Assembly (NCBI RefSeq): GCF_016765795.1
Contig: NZ_JAESVP010000001.1
Location: 186,001 to 250,000, forward strand
Length of the DNA: 64,000 nucleotides
Direction of reading: 5' to 3'
From: Fuscibacter oryzae
GTDB taxonomy: Bacteria; Pseudomonadota; Alphaproteobacteria; Rhodobacterales; Rhodobacteraceae
The notes under the pieces were generated by a model. The model had not been told where the DNA came from. It did no database searches and saw only the letters and a list, made by a program, of their open reading frames with translations. The translations under genes were made by a program, and so were the position numbers. This document shows, one piece after another, positions 1-7,370 of the stretch; position 1 is the stretch's first letter; the number at the start of each line of letters is the position of its first letter.

Positions 1-174
1 AAAATTGCCATCGGGGGCTGCAAAGGTTTCGGGCGGATAGCGAAACACCTCGGCCCGCGCGCCTTCGGCGTTGAAACGGGTGCCATAGCGGCTGTCGTAT
101 TCGCGGATCAGATCCTCGACCAGGGGCTGCGCCTCTGGGGCAAGGGGGTGGCTTTCGACAATCTGGTCGGTCAT
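1..174 (-). CDS. GNAT family N-acetyltransferase (N-terminal part, runs off the window)
   Basis: Only the first 58 codons are present; the gene continues beyond base 1. The reading frame starts at ATG 174-172 and begins MTDQIVESHP. It contains an EYDSRYGT stretch near residues 26-33 and a RAEVFRYPPETF stretch near 42-53, which I recognise from GNAT acetyltransferases found beside sulfur-acquisition genes. The acetyl-CoA-binding motif lies outside the window, so the family call rests on the N-terminus and on context. The start overlaps the stop of the upstream M20 hydrolase by four bases (ATGA at 174-171), implying translational coupling. In Bacillus, the yxeL and snaA acetyltransferases N-acetylate S-modified cysteines before a monooxygenase and an M20 deacetylase act. 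The same three activities are adjacent here. Confidence 0.6.
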   Translation of the reverse strand, partial: MTDQIVESHPLAPEAQPLVEDLIREYDSRYGTRFNAEGARAEVFRYPPETFAAPDGNF

Positions 175-1364
175 TGCGCGTCTCCGGTCAGAAAATCCTG
201 CACAAGCTGCACCCAAAGGGCGGCGGCAGGGGCAAGGATGGCATCGTTGAACTGATAGCGGGGGCTGTGCAGGGGGGCGCCGTCGCCCGCACCAAGGATC
301 AGGAAGGCACCGGGCCGTTCGTGCAGGAAAAAGGCGAAATCCTCGCTGGCGGTGCGGGGGCGGAAAGTGTCGATCAGGGCGGCGGGTCCGAACAGCGCTT
401 CGACCGCGCGGCGCGCAATGGCGGCTTCGGGCGCATGGTTGGTGACCGGCGGGAAGCCGCGCGCATAGGTCAGGTCGGCCGTGGCCCCGAACGCCTCGAT
501 CACCCCGCGCAGGATCGCGGGCACCCGCACGGCCAGAATATCCTGCGTCGCGGGGGTAAAATAGCGCAGGGTCAGCTTGGCCTCGACCGTATCGGGAATG
601 ACGTTCGACGCCTCGCCCCCATGAATCGACCCCACCGTGACCACGGCGGCATCCTGCGGGTCGATGTTGCGTGACACGACCGATTGCAGCGCGGCAATGG
701 CATGGGCGGCGGTGACCACCGGGTCCACCGTTTCCTGCGGGGCAGCGCCATGGCCGCCCCGGCCCTGCACGGTCAGAAACACCTGATCAATCCCCGCCAT
801 CACCGGGCCGGGCAGGATGCCCCATTGCCCGGCGGGCAGGCCCGGCCAGTTGTGAAGGCCAAAGACGGCATCCACCGGAAAGCGGGTGAACAGGCCATCG
901 GCAATCATCGCCCGCGCCCCGGCCCCGATTTCCTCGGCAGGCTGAAAGATCAGCGTCACGCGGCCATCAAAGGCGCGCGTTTCGGCCAGATGCTTGGCGG
1001 CAGCCAGCAAAATGGCGGTGTGCCCGTCATGGCCGCAAGCGTGCATCACCCCCTTCGCCACCGAGGAAAACGGCAGCCCCGTCGCCTCGAAAATCGGCAG
1101 CGCATCCATATCGGCGCGCAGGCCGATTGACCGGGTGCCGCTGCCCGCCTGCAAGGTGGCCACGACGCCGGTGCCGCCCACCCCTGCCGTCACCTCATAC
1201 CCCCAGCCGCCCAGCAGACCGGCGATGATGCCCGCCGTGCGGTGTTCTTCACGTGACAGTTCGGGGTGGCGATGCAGATCGTGGCGCAGGGCGATGAATT
1301 CGCCAATCCCGGCGGCAATCGTAGCCAAGGTATCGGGGCGCAAGGGTAGGCTGTGCAGGGTCAT
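171..1364 (-). CDS. M20 family metallo-aminoacylase/amidohydrolase
   Basis: This 397-residue protein has the usual length of M20D amidohydrolases (hippurate hydrolase, N-acetyl-cysteine deacetylase, YxeP/SndA). The metal ligands are visible: MHACGHDGH at about 107-115 with the ligand Cys110 and His112, and QPAEE at about 141-145 with the catalytic Glu pair. The lid-domain segment GRGGHGAAP and a C-terminal SEDFAFF with the last ligands region are also present. It is expected to hydrolyse an N-acyl amino acid in the cytoplasm; no signal peptide is seen. It lies 3 bp after the LLM monooxygenase gene and overlaps the GNAT gene, so all belong to one leftward operon. By analogy with YxeP it may remove the acetyl group from N-acetylcysteine released from an S-alkylated cysteine. 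The family is certain; the substrate is inferred. Confidence 0.88.
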   Translation of the reverse strand: MTLHSLPLRPDTLATIAAGIGEFIALRHDLHRHPELSREEHRTAGIIAGLLGGWGYEVTAGVGGTGVVATLQAGSGTRSIGLRADMDALPIFEATGLPFSSVAKGVMHACGHDGHTAILLAAAKHLAETRAFDGRVTLIFQPAEEIGAGARAMIADGLFTRFPVDAVFGLHNWPGLPAGQWGILPGPVMAGIDQVFLTVQGRGGHGAAPQETVDPVVTAAHAIAALQSVVSRNIDPQDAAVVTVGSIHGGEASNVIPDTVEAKLTLRYFTPATQDILAVRVPAILRGVIEAFGATADLTYARGFPPVTNHAPEAAIARRAVEALFGPAALIDTFRPRTASEDFAFFLHERPGAFLILGAGDGAPLHSPRYQFNDAILAPAAALWVQLVQDFLTGDAQ

Positions 1365-1367
1365 GGC

Positions 1368-2702
1368 TTATTCCGCCGCCGTCTCGTGCCGCTGCGCGGC
1401 AAGGTGGCGGCTGGCCTTGAACGGCAGGCCAAGGTGATCGCGCAAGGTAGCCCCTCGCAGAACGCGGCTATACCGCCCCCGCGCCTCCAGTTGCGGAATG
1501 ACCTGCGTGACGAAATCCTCCAGCCCTTCGGCCTGCACCGAAAAGCCAAGGATGAAGCCATCGGCGGCCCCCGCATCGATCCAGCGGATCAGCTTGTCAG
1601 CCACCTCTGCCCCGGTGCCCAGAAAGGTCGGGCGCGGGGTTGCCACCTCCAGCGCCACCTGCCGCAGCGTCTTGCCGTTTTTCGCGGCATCGGCCTTGAT
1701 GCGGTCGGTGGTGGATTGAAAGCTGTTCTTGCCCACATCGCCCACACCGGGAAACGGCGCATCCAGATCATATTGGCCAAAGTCGTGGTGGTCGAAGAAC
1801 CGGCCCAGATAGGCCAGCGCCTCATCAATCGTCAGCAGATTGCGGATGGCGTCATACTTCGCCTCGGCCTCGGCGCGGGTGGTGCCGACGATGGGGGCAA
1901 TGCCGGGGAAAACCTTGACATCATCGCGCGCCCGGCCATGGGCCTGTGCAGCGTCCTTGACCTTGCGCGTGAACTCGGCGGTGCCTTCCAGCGTGTCCAC
2001 GTTGGTAAAGACCGCATCGGCGTATTTGCCCGCCAGCGCGATGCCCGGCCCTGAAGACCCGGCCTGAAAGATTACCGGCTGGCCCTGCGGGCTGCGCCCG
2101 ATGTTCAGCGGGCCTTCCACTTGAAAGAACCGCCCCTTGTGGTGCAGCACATGCAGGCCCGCAGGGTCAAAAAACTGACCCGTCTCGCGGTTGCGCAGAA
2201 CCGCGCCCTCATCCCAGCTATCCCACAGCCCTTGGGTCACCGCCAGATATTCGTCGGCAATCTCATAGCGCAGCGCATGATCGGGATGGGCGCGGCTATA
2301 GTTCCGACCACTGCCCTCCAACGGCGTGGTCACCACATTCCACCCGGCCCGGCCGCCGGAAATCAGGTCCAGAGAGGCGAACTGCCGCGCCACGGTGAAC
2401 GGGTCGGAGTAGCTGGTCGAAACCGTGCCCGCCAACCCGATCTTTTTCGTCGCCATGGCCAGCGCCGACAGGATCGTCAGCGGCTCGAACCGGTTCAGGA
2501 AATGCGGGATCGACTTTTCATTGATGTAAAGTCCGTCTGCGACGAAGGCAAATGCGATGCCCGCCGCCTCGGCCTTTTGCGCAACATCGATCAGGAACGG
2601 CAGATTGACCGAGGCATCGGCCGGGCCAGAGGGGTGCTTCCACGAATTCATATGGCCACCTGCGCCGTGTAGCATGATGCCAAAGGGGATGTTTCTGGTC
2701 AT
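1368..2702 (-). CDS. NtaA/SnaA/DszA-type LLM flavin monooxygenase
   Basis: This 444-residue protein is a luciferase-like, FMNH2-dependent monooxygenase of the NtaA/SnaA/DszA group. These enzymes cleave C-S, C-N or sulfone bonds using reduced flavin supplied by a separate reductase. Family hallmarks are the N-terminal PFGIMLHGAGGH strand, the GGRAGWNVVTT segment near 140, the KGRFFQVEGPLNI region, and the QPVIFQAGSSG segment of the flavin-binding barrel. Its length matches Bacillus YxeK and YtnJ (about 440). The gene starts at ATG 2702-2700 and lies 12 bp after the MsnO8-type LLM gene. With the flanking deacetylase and acetyltransferase it fits a route that oxidatively removes the S-substituent of an N-acetylated cysteine derivative. 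NTA- or EDTA-type monooxygenase activity is an alternative for the family, but the context favours sulfur. Confidence 0.85.
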   Translation of the reverse strand: MTRNIPFGIMLHGAGGHMNSWKHPSGPADASVNLPFLIDVAQKAEAAGIAFAFVADGLYINEKSIPHFLNRFEPLTILSALAMATKKIGLAGTVSTSYSDPFTVARQFASLDLISGGRAGWNVVTTPLEGSGRNYSRAHPDHALRYEIADEYLAVTQGLWDSWDEGAVLRNRETGQFFDPAGLHVLHHKGRFFQVEGPLNIGRSPQGQPVIFQAGSSGPGIALAGKYADAVFTNVDTLEGTAEFTRKVKDAAQAHGRARDDVKVFPGIAPIVGTTRAEAEAKYDAIRNLLTIDEALAYLGRFFDHHDFGQYDLDAPFPGVGDVGKNSFQSTTDRIKADAAKNGKTLRQVALEVATPRPTFLGTGAEVADKLIRWIDAGAADGFILGFSVQAEGLEDFVTQVIPQLEARGRYSRVLRGATLRDHLGLPFKASRHLAAQRHETAAE

Positions 2703-2714
2703 GGGGCGGTCCTT

Positions 2715-3713
2715 TCAGGCGGCGCGGCGCAGACCGGCCTCGGCCAAAAGCTCGATGGCTTGCAGGCGGGCGGTGCGGTCGGCGGTGGGAAGATCAAGGA
2801 TGAATTCGGTCACGCCAAAGCGGTGGTGCAGGGCGTCCAGCTCGGCCCGCACCTCGGCCCCAGTGCCGATCAGAACCGAGGGGCGGCGCTCTTCCAGCGC
2901 ATAGGGCTGGCCGCCCGCCTGCCGGGCATATTCGGCGGCGGCCTCGGGGGTGGGCAGGTTGACGGAATGGCCATCGGCCAGCGTCACCTTGTAGATACGG
3001 TGTTCCGCCCCCTGCGCCTCGGCCTCGGCCCGCGTCGGTGCGATGATGGCTGCCAGCGCCAGGGATGCCTTGCGGTCGGCTGCGCCTTCATAGGCGGCAA
3101 GGGCACGGGCGACGGCCTCGGGGTTGCCATCGTGATGCCCGGCATAGGTGAAATCCCACCCCAGACGGGCGGCAAGGGCGGCGCTGTCGGGCGAGGCGCC
3201 CAGCAGGAACTTTTGCGGCTGAAGCGGCGGGCGCGGCAGGGCCACGGCGCCATGCAGCGCGTGGGTTTCGGGCAAGCTGTCGGTCAGGAACTGCTCCAGC
3301 TCCTCCAGTTTCGCCTCGAAACTGCGGCGGGGTTGCCCATGCTCCGATTGCAGCGCGCGGGTGCCGAACGGCAAGCCGCCCGGTGCCTTGCCGATGCCAA
3401 GGTCAACCCGCCCCGGCGCAAGGGCCGACAGCACGCCAAACACCTCTGCCACCTTGAAGGGGCTATAGTGCTGCAACAACACCCCACCCGTGCCGATACG
3501 GATACGCCGGGTAGCAGCCAGCAGATGGGCCACCACGATCTCGGGCGCGGAACTGGCCAGTTGCGGCGTGCCATGATGTTCAGCGACCCACAATCGGTGA
3601 TAGCCCAGCCGCTCTGCCGTCTGGGCAAAGGCGACCGAGGTCTGCAACGCCTCGACCACCGTGCTGCCGGGGGCGATGGGGCTTTTGTCCAGAAGGCTGA
3701 TCCGATAGGGCAT
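2715..3713 (-). CDS. MsnO8-type LLM class flavin-dependent oxidoreductase
   Basis: This 332-residue luciferase-like protein starts at ATG 3713-3711 (MPYRISLLDKSPIAPGS). A longer open frame extends upstream to 3959, but that extension shows no family similarity and the MPYRIS start is the conserved one. Motifs include the WVAEHHGTPQLASSAPE stretch near 50-65, the RIRIGTGGVLLQHYSP segment near 85-100, and DLGIGKAPGGLP near 120. These are typical of the MsnO8/YvbT group, which is distinct from the larger NtaA group encoded next in the operon. It is probably FMN-dependent and cytoplasmic. As the first gene of the leftward four-gene operon, it is preceded by a 631-bp intergenic region carrying a TTTGGAA motif. 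The substrate is unknown; an organosulfur compound is inferred from context. Confidence 0.8.
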   Translation of the reverse strand: MPYRISLLDKSPIAPGSTVVEALQTSVAFAQTAERLGYHRLWVAEHHGTPQLASSAPEIVVAHLLAATRRIRIGTGGVLLQHYSPFKVAEVFGVLSALAPGRVDLGIGKAPGGLPFGTRALQSEHGQPRRSFEAKLEELEQFLTDSLPETHALHGAVALPRPPLQPQKFLLGASPDSAALAARLGWDFTYAGHHDGNPEAVARALAAYEGAADRKASLALAAIIAPTRAEAEAQGAEHRIYKVTLADGHSVNLPTPEAAAEYARQAGGQPYALEERRPSVLIGTGAEVRAELDALHHRFGVTEFILDLPTADRTARLQAIELLAEAGLRRAA

Positions 3714-3916
3714 TTCGTGGCGTCCGTTTGCAACCGCTTTAATCACGACAATTTCAGTAGATAAAACACCCACAGGCAAGACATGGGGCGTTCTTTTGTT
3801 CTGCCGGAAAAGGGCTGCGATCTGCCGCGCAACTGCGCATCGGCGAAAGAATGTTCCCCCGGCCAGCCTGCCGGAGAGGATGGTGCCAAGGGCAAAACCC
3901 GCCTCGACAACAGGCA

Positions 3917-3927
3917 GCATTTCCAAA
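3917..3927 (-). promoter_or_regulatory. Variant of the TTTGGAATGGC motif (TTTGGAAATGC)
   Basis: On the minus strand the bases read TTTGGAAATGC, about 205 bp upstream of the LLM start at 3713. It differs from the exact motif by an inserted A and a lost G. Because the match is loose, I treat it as a weak candidate site for the leftward operon. Confidence 0.3.
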
Positions 3928-4249
3928 GACACCCCGGCAGAGAACAGACGCCCTGCCACCGCCTGTGATCAGAGAAAACCGGGCCTGTATCGCGGGTAAT
4001 GCGCGTCCGGCATGCCGTGAAACCGACTCGGCCCGCCGCAACTGCGGACCTGAACGGCTTCTGACCAAGGCCTGCTGCGCCGTGTTATGCTCATGCGCCC
4101 AAGGCGGAACGCAGCATCGCTTCATGGGGGCAACGCGGCAGGCAAGCAATTGTAATGGAACGGAATAGCAAGGAGCTTACGGTGCTTCTTCCCAAAGGGC
4201 AGACCACCAAAGAAGCCTGCCGTCCCCTTTTTCACCCCCTATCCAGAAC

Positions 4250-4263
4250 GAAACCATCGTTTC
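4250..4263. promoter_or_regulatory. GAAAC-N4-GTTTC inverted repeat
   Basis: A perfect inverted repeat, GAAAC CATC GTTTC, lies 82 bp upstream of the FMN reductase start and 10 bp before the exact TTTGGAATGGC word. It could be a second operator half of the same control region. No regulator can be assigned. Confidence 0.3.
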
Positions 4264-4273
4264 CTCTGCAACT

Positions 4274-4284
4274 TTTGGAATGGC
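4274..4284 (+). promoter_or_regulatory. TTTGGAATGGC motif, copy 1 (exact)
   Basis: The 11-base word TTTGGAATGGC lies 60 bp upstream of the FMN reductase start. The same word occurs exactly at 20080 and 25493, each time upstream of another gene of the organosulfur island. It is a candidate operator; the binding protein is unknown, and the Rrf2 regulator at 22097 is a candidate. Confidence 0.5.
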
Positions 4285-4344
4285 TGGCCCCGCTCGACCA
4301 CGTTAAAAATCTACAAAAGAAATCGTTATTAATTGGAGCCTCCC

Positions 4345-4896
4345 ATGCCCCTCCGCATCATCGGTTTTGCCGGCAGCCAAAGCAGCCCCTCAAAGACCCG
4401 CAGCCTTGTTGATATTGCCGCCACCCGCACCGCTGCCCGCTTCGGCGGCACCACCGAAACCTATGACCTGACCGACCTGCAACCCGCGCTTGGGGCTGCC
4501 GGATCACTCTCCGACATTCACGGCAAACCGCGCGCCATCATTGATGCGATCCTGTCTGCCGACGCGCTGATCGTTGGCAGCCCGGTTTACAAGGGCAGTT
4601 ATACCGGGCTTTTCAAACATCTGTTTGACCTGATCGATCCTACAGAGCTGGCGGGCAAGCCGGTCTTGCTGACGGCAACCGGCGGCGGCGACAAACATGC
4701 GCTGGTCATCGAACATCAGTTGCGCCCGCTGTTCGCGTTCTTTGAGGCGGCGGTCCTGCCGACCGGCGTCTATGCCTCGGCGTCAGATTTCGCAGCCGGC
4801 AGTCTGGCATCCGATGCCCTGTTGCAACGACTGGACCGCGCCATCGGCCAGTTTGCGCCCTGGGTATCATCCTCGGTGGCAGAGCGAGCGGCCTGA
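4345..4896 (+). CDS. NAD(P)H-dependent FMN reductase, MsuE/SsuE type
   Basis: This 183-residue flavodoxin-fold reductase starts at ATG 4345, seven bases after GGAG at 4335-4338. An earlier in-frame ATG at 4333 overlaps the Shine-Dalgarno region and is disfavoured. The N-terminal GFAGSQSSPSKTR phosphate loop (about 6-18) and the GSPVYKGSYTGLFKHLFDL segment (about 75-93) are diagnostic of SsuE/MsuE/SfnE reductases. Such enzymes reduce free FMN and hand FMNH2 to two-component monooxygenases. It is the only flavin reductase of this kind seen in the island, which encodes six LLM monooxygenases and two DszC-like enzymes, so it may serve several of them. It is transcribed alone, and a strong bidirectional hairpin lies just downstream. 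Confidence 0.88.
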   Translation: MPLRIIGFAGSQSSPSKTRSLVDIAATRTAARFGGTTETYDLTDLQPALGAAGSLSDIHGKPRAIIDAILSADALIVGSPVYKGSYTGLFKHLFDLIDPTELAGKPVLLTATGGGDKHALVIEHQLRPLFAFFEAAVLPTGVYASASDFAAGSLASDALLQRLDRAIGQFAPWVSSSVAERAA

Positions 4897-5019
4897 CCGG
4901 CGCGGGACTGCCCTCTACTATGGGCAGTCCTTGGGCCTGGGGGCGACGGAGTGGCCCTTGCTTTCCCGAAGAACTTGCGATCCTTCGCCGACTGGCACGC
5001 ACAGACTACCCGGCAAAGC

Positions 5020-5054
5020 AAAAGGCCCGCCAGTGTTGCACTGGCGGGCCTTTT
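5020..5054. terminator. Bidirectional intrinsic terminator
   Basis: A perfect 16-bp stem (AAAAGGCCCGCCAGTG at 5020-5035 and CACTGGCGGGCCTTTT at 5039-5054) closes a three-base TTG loop. It has T-runs on both strands. It separates the convergent FMN reductase and dioxygenase genes and should stop transcription from both sides. Confidence 0.92.
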
Positions 5055-5068
5055 CATCTGTGGCGTGC

Positions 5069-6091
5069 CTAGCCCAGAATCTCGACAGTCAGATCGGCAT
5101 GATGGGCCGCCGCAACATCGGGATGCGACCGCAGGCGGCTTTTCAGATGGTTGATGCCGACGTTGCGGAACAGCGGGTTCAACGGATCGACCGTCAGCCC
5201 GCGTTCAAGCTGTTGCAGATCATCCGGCAAGGGCAGCACGGGAATATCGGCATCATAGCGCGCGCCAAGGAAGAAGGCGAAAGAGAACCTCTCAATCCCC
5301 GGTGGCGGGGCCACGACGTCATGCACATCGGCGCGGACAAAGCCGTTGGTCGCCAGTTCCAGCAACTCGCCCGTGTTGATGACAAAGGTGCCCGGCACCG
5401 GCGGCGCCTCCAGCCACTCGCCTTCCAGCGTCTGCACCCTCAGGCCCGGCACCACGTCTTGCAAAAGAATGGTGATCAGCCCGCCATCCTTGTGCGCGCC
5501 AACCCCCTGATCGGTTTCGGCCACATCGCGGCCCGGATAGCGGATCAGCTTCAATAGCTGGGTCGGCTGGGGGTCATAAACGGCGGCAAAGGCATCCTCG
5601 GGCTGACCAAGTGCAAGCGCGATGGCTTTCAGCAGATCAATGCCCAACGCCGTCACCCGCGCCTGATAGTCCAGCACAATCTCTTTCAGCTCTGGCACCG
5701 CCTCTGGCCATTGGTTCGGGCCGTGAAGCCGCGCCCAGCCGGGACTGTCCGGCCCGATAGGCCGGGCCGCCCCTTCGGTGTTGAAGTCGATCTGTTCGCG
5801 CCAGTCCTGCTTGCCCCGCGTATGTTCCAGCCCCGCGCGGTTATAGCCGCGGAAATGGGGCGAGCGGACCATCTCGATCTTCAACTTTTCCTCGGGCGGC
5901 AGGGCGAAGAATTTCTTCGAAGCCGCCACCAGCCGGTCGATCAGCGCCTGCGGCACGCCGTGCCCCGTCAGATAGAAAAAGCCGTGATCATGCAGGATGC
6001 CGCGCAGATCGGCGACAAAGGCCGCCCGCTCGGTCGGGCTGCCGTGAAAACGCGAGGCATCAAGAACCGGCAGGTTCGCGGTTGCACTCAT
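5069..6091 (-). CDS. Isopenicillin N synthase-like Fe(II)/2-oxoglutarate dioxygenase
   Basis: This 340-residue protein belongs to the isopenicillin-N-synthase-like non-haem iron dioxygenases. The N-terminal DIOX_N region includes GFFYLTGHGVP (about 37-47). The iron triad is His200 and Asp202 (GAHKDGG) with His257 (ADVHDVV). The 2-oxoglutarate anchor is Arg268 and Ser270 (RFS). Length and residue order are intact. It is the last gene of a leftward operon after metY and an aminotransferase, and its ATG overlaps the aminotransferase stop by four bases (6088-6091). The context suggests action on a sulfur amino acid or its 2-oxo acid, but family members range from ethylene formation to amino-acid hydroxylation. 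The substrate is therefore open. Confidence 0.85.
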   Translation of the reverse strand: MSATANLPVLDASRFHGSPTERAAFVADLRGILHDHGFFYLTGHGVPQALIDRLVAASKKFFALPPEEKLKIEMVRSPHFRGYNRAGLEHTRGKQDWREQIDFNTEGAARPIGPDSPGWARLHGPNQWPEAVPELKEIVLDYQARVTALGIDLLKAIALALGQPEDAFAAVYDPQPTQLLKLIRYPGRDVAETDQGVGAHKDGGLITILLQDVVPGLRVQTLEGEWLEAPPVPGTFVINTGELLELATNGFVRADVHDVVAPPPGIERFSFAFFLGARYDADIPVLPLPDDLQQLERGLTVDPLNPLFRNVGINHLKSRLRSHPDVAAAHHADLTVEILG

Positions 6092-7323
6092 GGGGATACT
6101 CCTTCTGCGGCCAGATCAACGGGCCGGTCTTGGGTTCGGGTTCGCGCATCGGGCCCGTTTGCCTTGCGCCAGTCCGACAGGCGGCGCGCGGCCTCCAGCA
6201 ACACAGGCTCGGGTTTGGCAAAGCAGAAACGGATATGGGTTTTCACATCGCGGTTGCCGTAAAAGCCCGAGACGGGAATGGCGGCCACCCCGGCCTCGCG
6301 CACCAGCCGTTCGGCAAAGGCCAGATCGTCGGGTGCGCCGCCGGTTTCAGGCAGGCGCAGCGTGGCGAAATAGGTGGCGGGCACCGGGTCGGGCTGAAAC
6401 CCCGCCGTGCGCAGGGCGTTCAGGAACAGGTCGCGCCGCACCTGCAACCGCGCCTTCAGCCCGGCGAAATAGGAATTCGGCAGGTTCAGCCCCGCTGCCA
6501 CCGCCGTTTGCAGGGCGGGCGAGGTGGTAAAGGTCACATATTGATGCGCCCGCTGAATCGCCGACAACAAGGGTGGTGCTGCACTGACATAGCCCACCTT
6601 CCAGCCCGTCACGGAAAAGCTTTTCCCCGCCGACCCGATCCGCACCGCCCGGTCGCGCAAACTCGGATGGCCCAGAACCGAACGGAAGGGCCGCCCGTCA
6701 AAGACGATATGCTCATACACCTCATCCGACACCACGGTCAGGCCAAATTCGCCCGCCAGTCGCGCCAGCAGGTCGATCTCGGCCAGCGAGAACAGCTTGC
6801 CAATCGGGTTCATCGGCGTGTTGACCACAATCAGCCGGGTGCGCGGCGTGATCGCGGCGCGCAAGGCCTCCTCGTCCAGCGCCCAATCGGGCGGGGTCAG
6901 CCGCACCGGCACCACCACCGCCCCGGCCCGCGCCAGCACCGGGCGATAGCTGTCATAGGCCGGTTCCAGAATGATCGCCTCATCCCCCGGATTGATCAGC
7001 GCCAGAAAGGTCGAAAGCAGCGCTTCGGTCGCACCCGATGTCACCAAAACCTCGCGGTCGGGGTCCAGCGTCAGGCCGGCAAAGCGCAGGGCATTGTCGG
7101 CCACCGCCTGCCGCAGCACCGGCAACCCCTGCGACGGCGGATATTGGTGCGACCCGCTGCGCAACGCCTGGGCGGCGACCTCGATCAGTTCGGGCGGCTC
7201 GAACCCTTCGGGAAAGCCCTGCCCCAGATTGATCGCCCCCAGTTGCCAAGCAAGGCGCGACATGGATTCGAAAACTGACGTTCCGAGACCGGCGAAGACG
7301 GAGTTTGTGGTCAGGTTCTGCAT
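6088..7323 (-). CDS. PLP-dependent class I/II aminotransferase (methionine/kynurenine aminotransferase-like)
   Basis: This 411-residue fold-type I aminotransferase resembles YbdL/KAT-type enzymes that transaminate methionine and aromatic amino acids. It has the N-terminal INLGQGFPEG motif (31-40), the NTPMNPIGK segment (168-176), and the SAGKSFSVTGWKVGY active site with Schiff-base Lys234. It starts at ATG 7323-7321, 47 bp after metY, with a strong hairpin in the gap, and overlaps the dioxygenase gene by four bases. Pairing with an O-acetylhomoserine sulfhydrylase points to methionine or a related amino acid interconverting with its 2-oxo acid. This would link to methionine salvage or to the following 2-oxoglutarate dioxygenase. 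That link is inference. Confidence 0.85.
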   Translation of the reverse strand: MQNLTTNSVFAGLGTSVFESMSRLAWQLGAINLGQGFPEGFEPPELIEVAAQALRSGSHQYPPSQGLPVLRQAVADNALRFAGLTLDPDREVLVTSGATEALLSTFLALINPGDEAIILEPAYDSYRPVLARAGAVVVPVRLTPPDWALDEEALRAAITPRTRLIVVNTPMNPIGKLFSLAEIDLLARLAGEFGLTVVSDEVYEHIVFDGRPFRSVLGHPSLRDRAVRIGSAGKSFSVTGWKVGYVSAAPPLLSAIQRAHQYVTFTTSPALQTAVAAGLNLPNSYFAGLKARLQVRRDLFLNALRTAGFQPDPVPATYFATLRLPETGGAPDDLAFAERLVREAGVAAIPVSGFYGNRDVKTHIRFCFAKPEPVLLEAARRLSDWRKANGPDARTRTQDRPVDLAAEGVSP

Positions 7324-7333
7324 CCTTGTTCTT

Positions 7334-7364
7334 GGCCCGGCGGGGAGGAGGTGCCCGCCGGGCC
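7334..7364. terminator. Intra-operon GC-rich hairpin
   Basis: A perfect 11-bp stem (GGCCCGGCGGG at 7334-7344 with CCCGCCGGGCC at 7354-7364) encloses a nine-base loop between metY and the aminotransferase gene. It has no T-run in the transcribed (minus) direction. It is more likely an attenuator or mRNA-stabilising hairpin that uncouples metY expression from the downstream genes than a full terminator. Confidence 0.55.
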
Positions 7365-7370
7365 GGTCCT

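Larger units (their letters stand above)
3714..4344. other. Divergent intergenic region without a supported gene
   Basis: This 631-bp stretch separates the leftward LLM/M20/GNAT operon from the rightward FMN reductase gene. I see no open frame with a ribosome-binding site and family-like sequence. A frame beginning at 4155 lacks a Shine-Dalgarno sequence and runs into the reductase start. The region holds three possible regulatory elements, listed separately: TTTGGAAATGC on the minus strand, a GAAAC/GTTTC inverted repeat, and TTTGGAATGGC. It is unusually long for this tightly packed window and probably carries both promoters and long leaders. Confidence 0.6.

Noticed and set aside
2961-2973. 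GGAATGGCC inside the MsnO8-type LLM gene as a motif copy
   Set aside because: It lies in coding sequence and lacks the TTT lead. Similar GGAATGG strings occur in other genes (near 6275, 13680 and 50868), so the short core alone is not informative.
2715-3959. An extended 414-residue form of the MsnO8-type LLM
   Set aside because: The first 82 codons show no similarity to the family, whose conserved start is MPYRIS at 3713.
4155-4412. A possible 85-codon gene ahead of the FMN reductase
   Set aside because: There is no ribosome-binding site, it overlaps the real reductase start in another frame, and composition is not protein-like.
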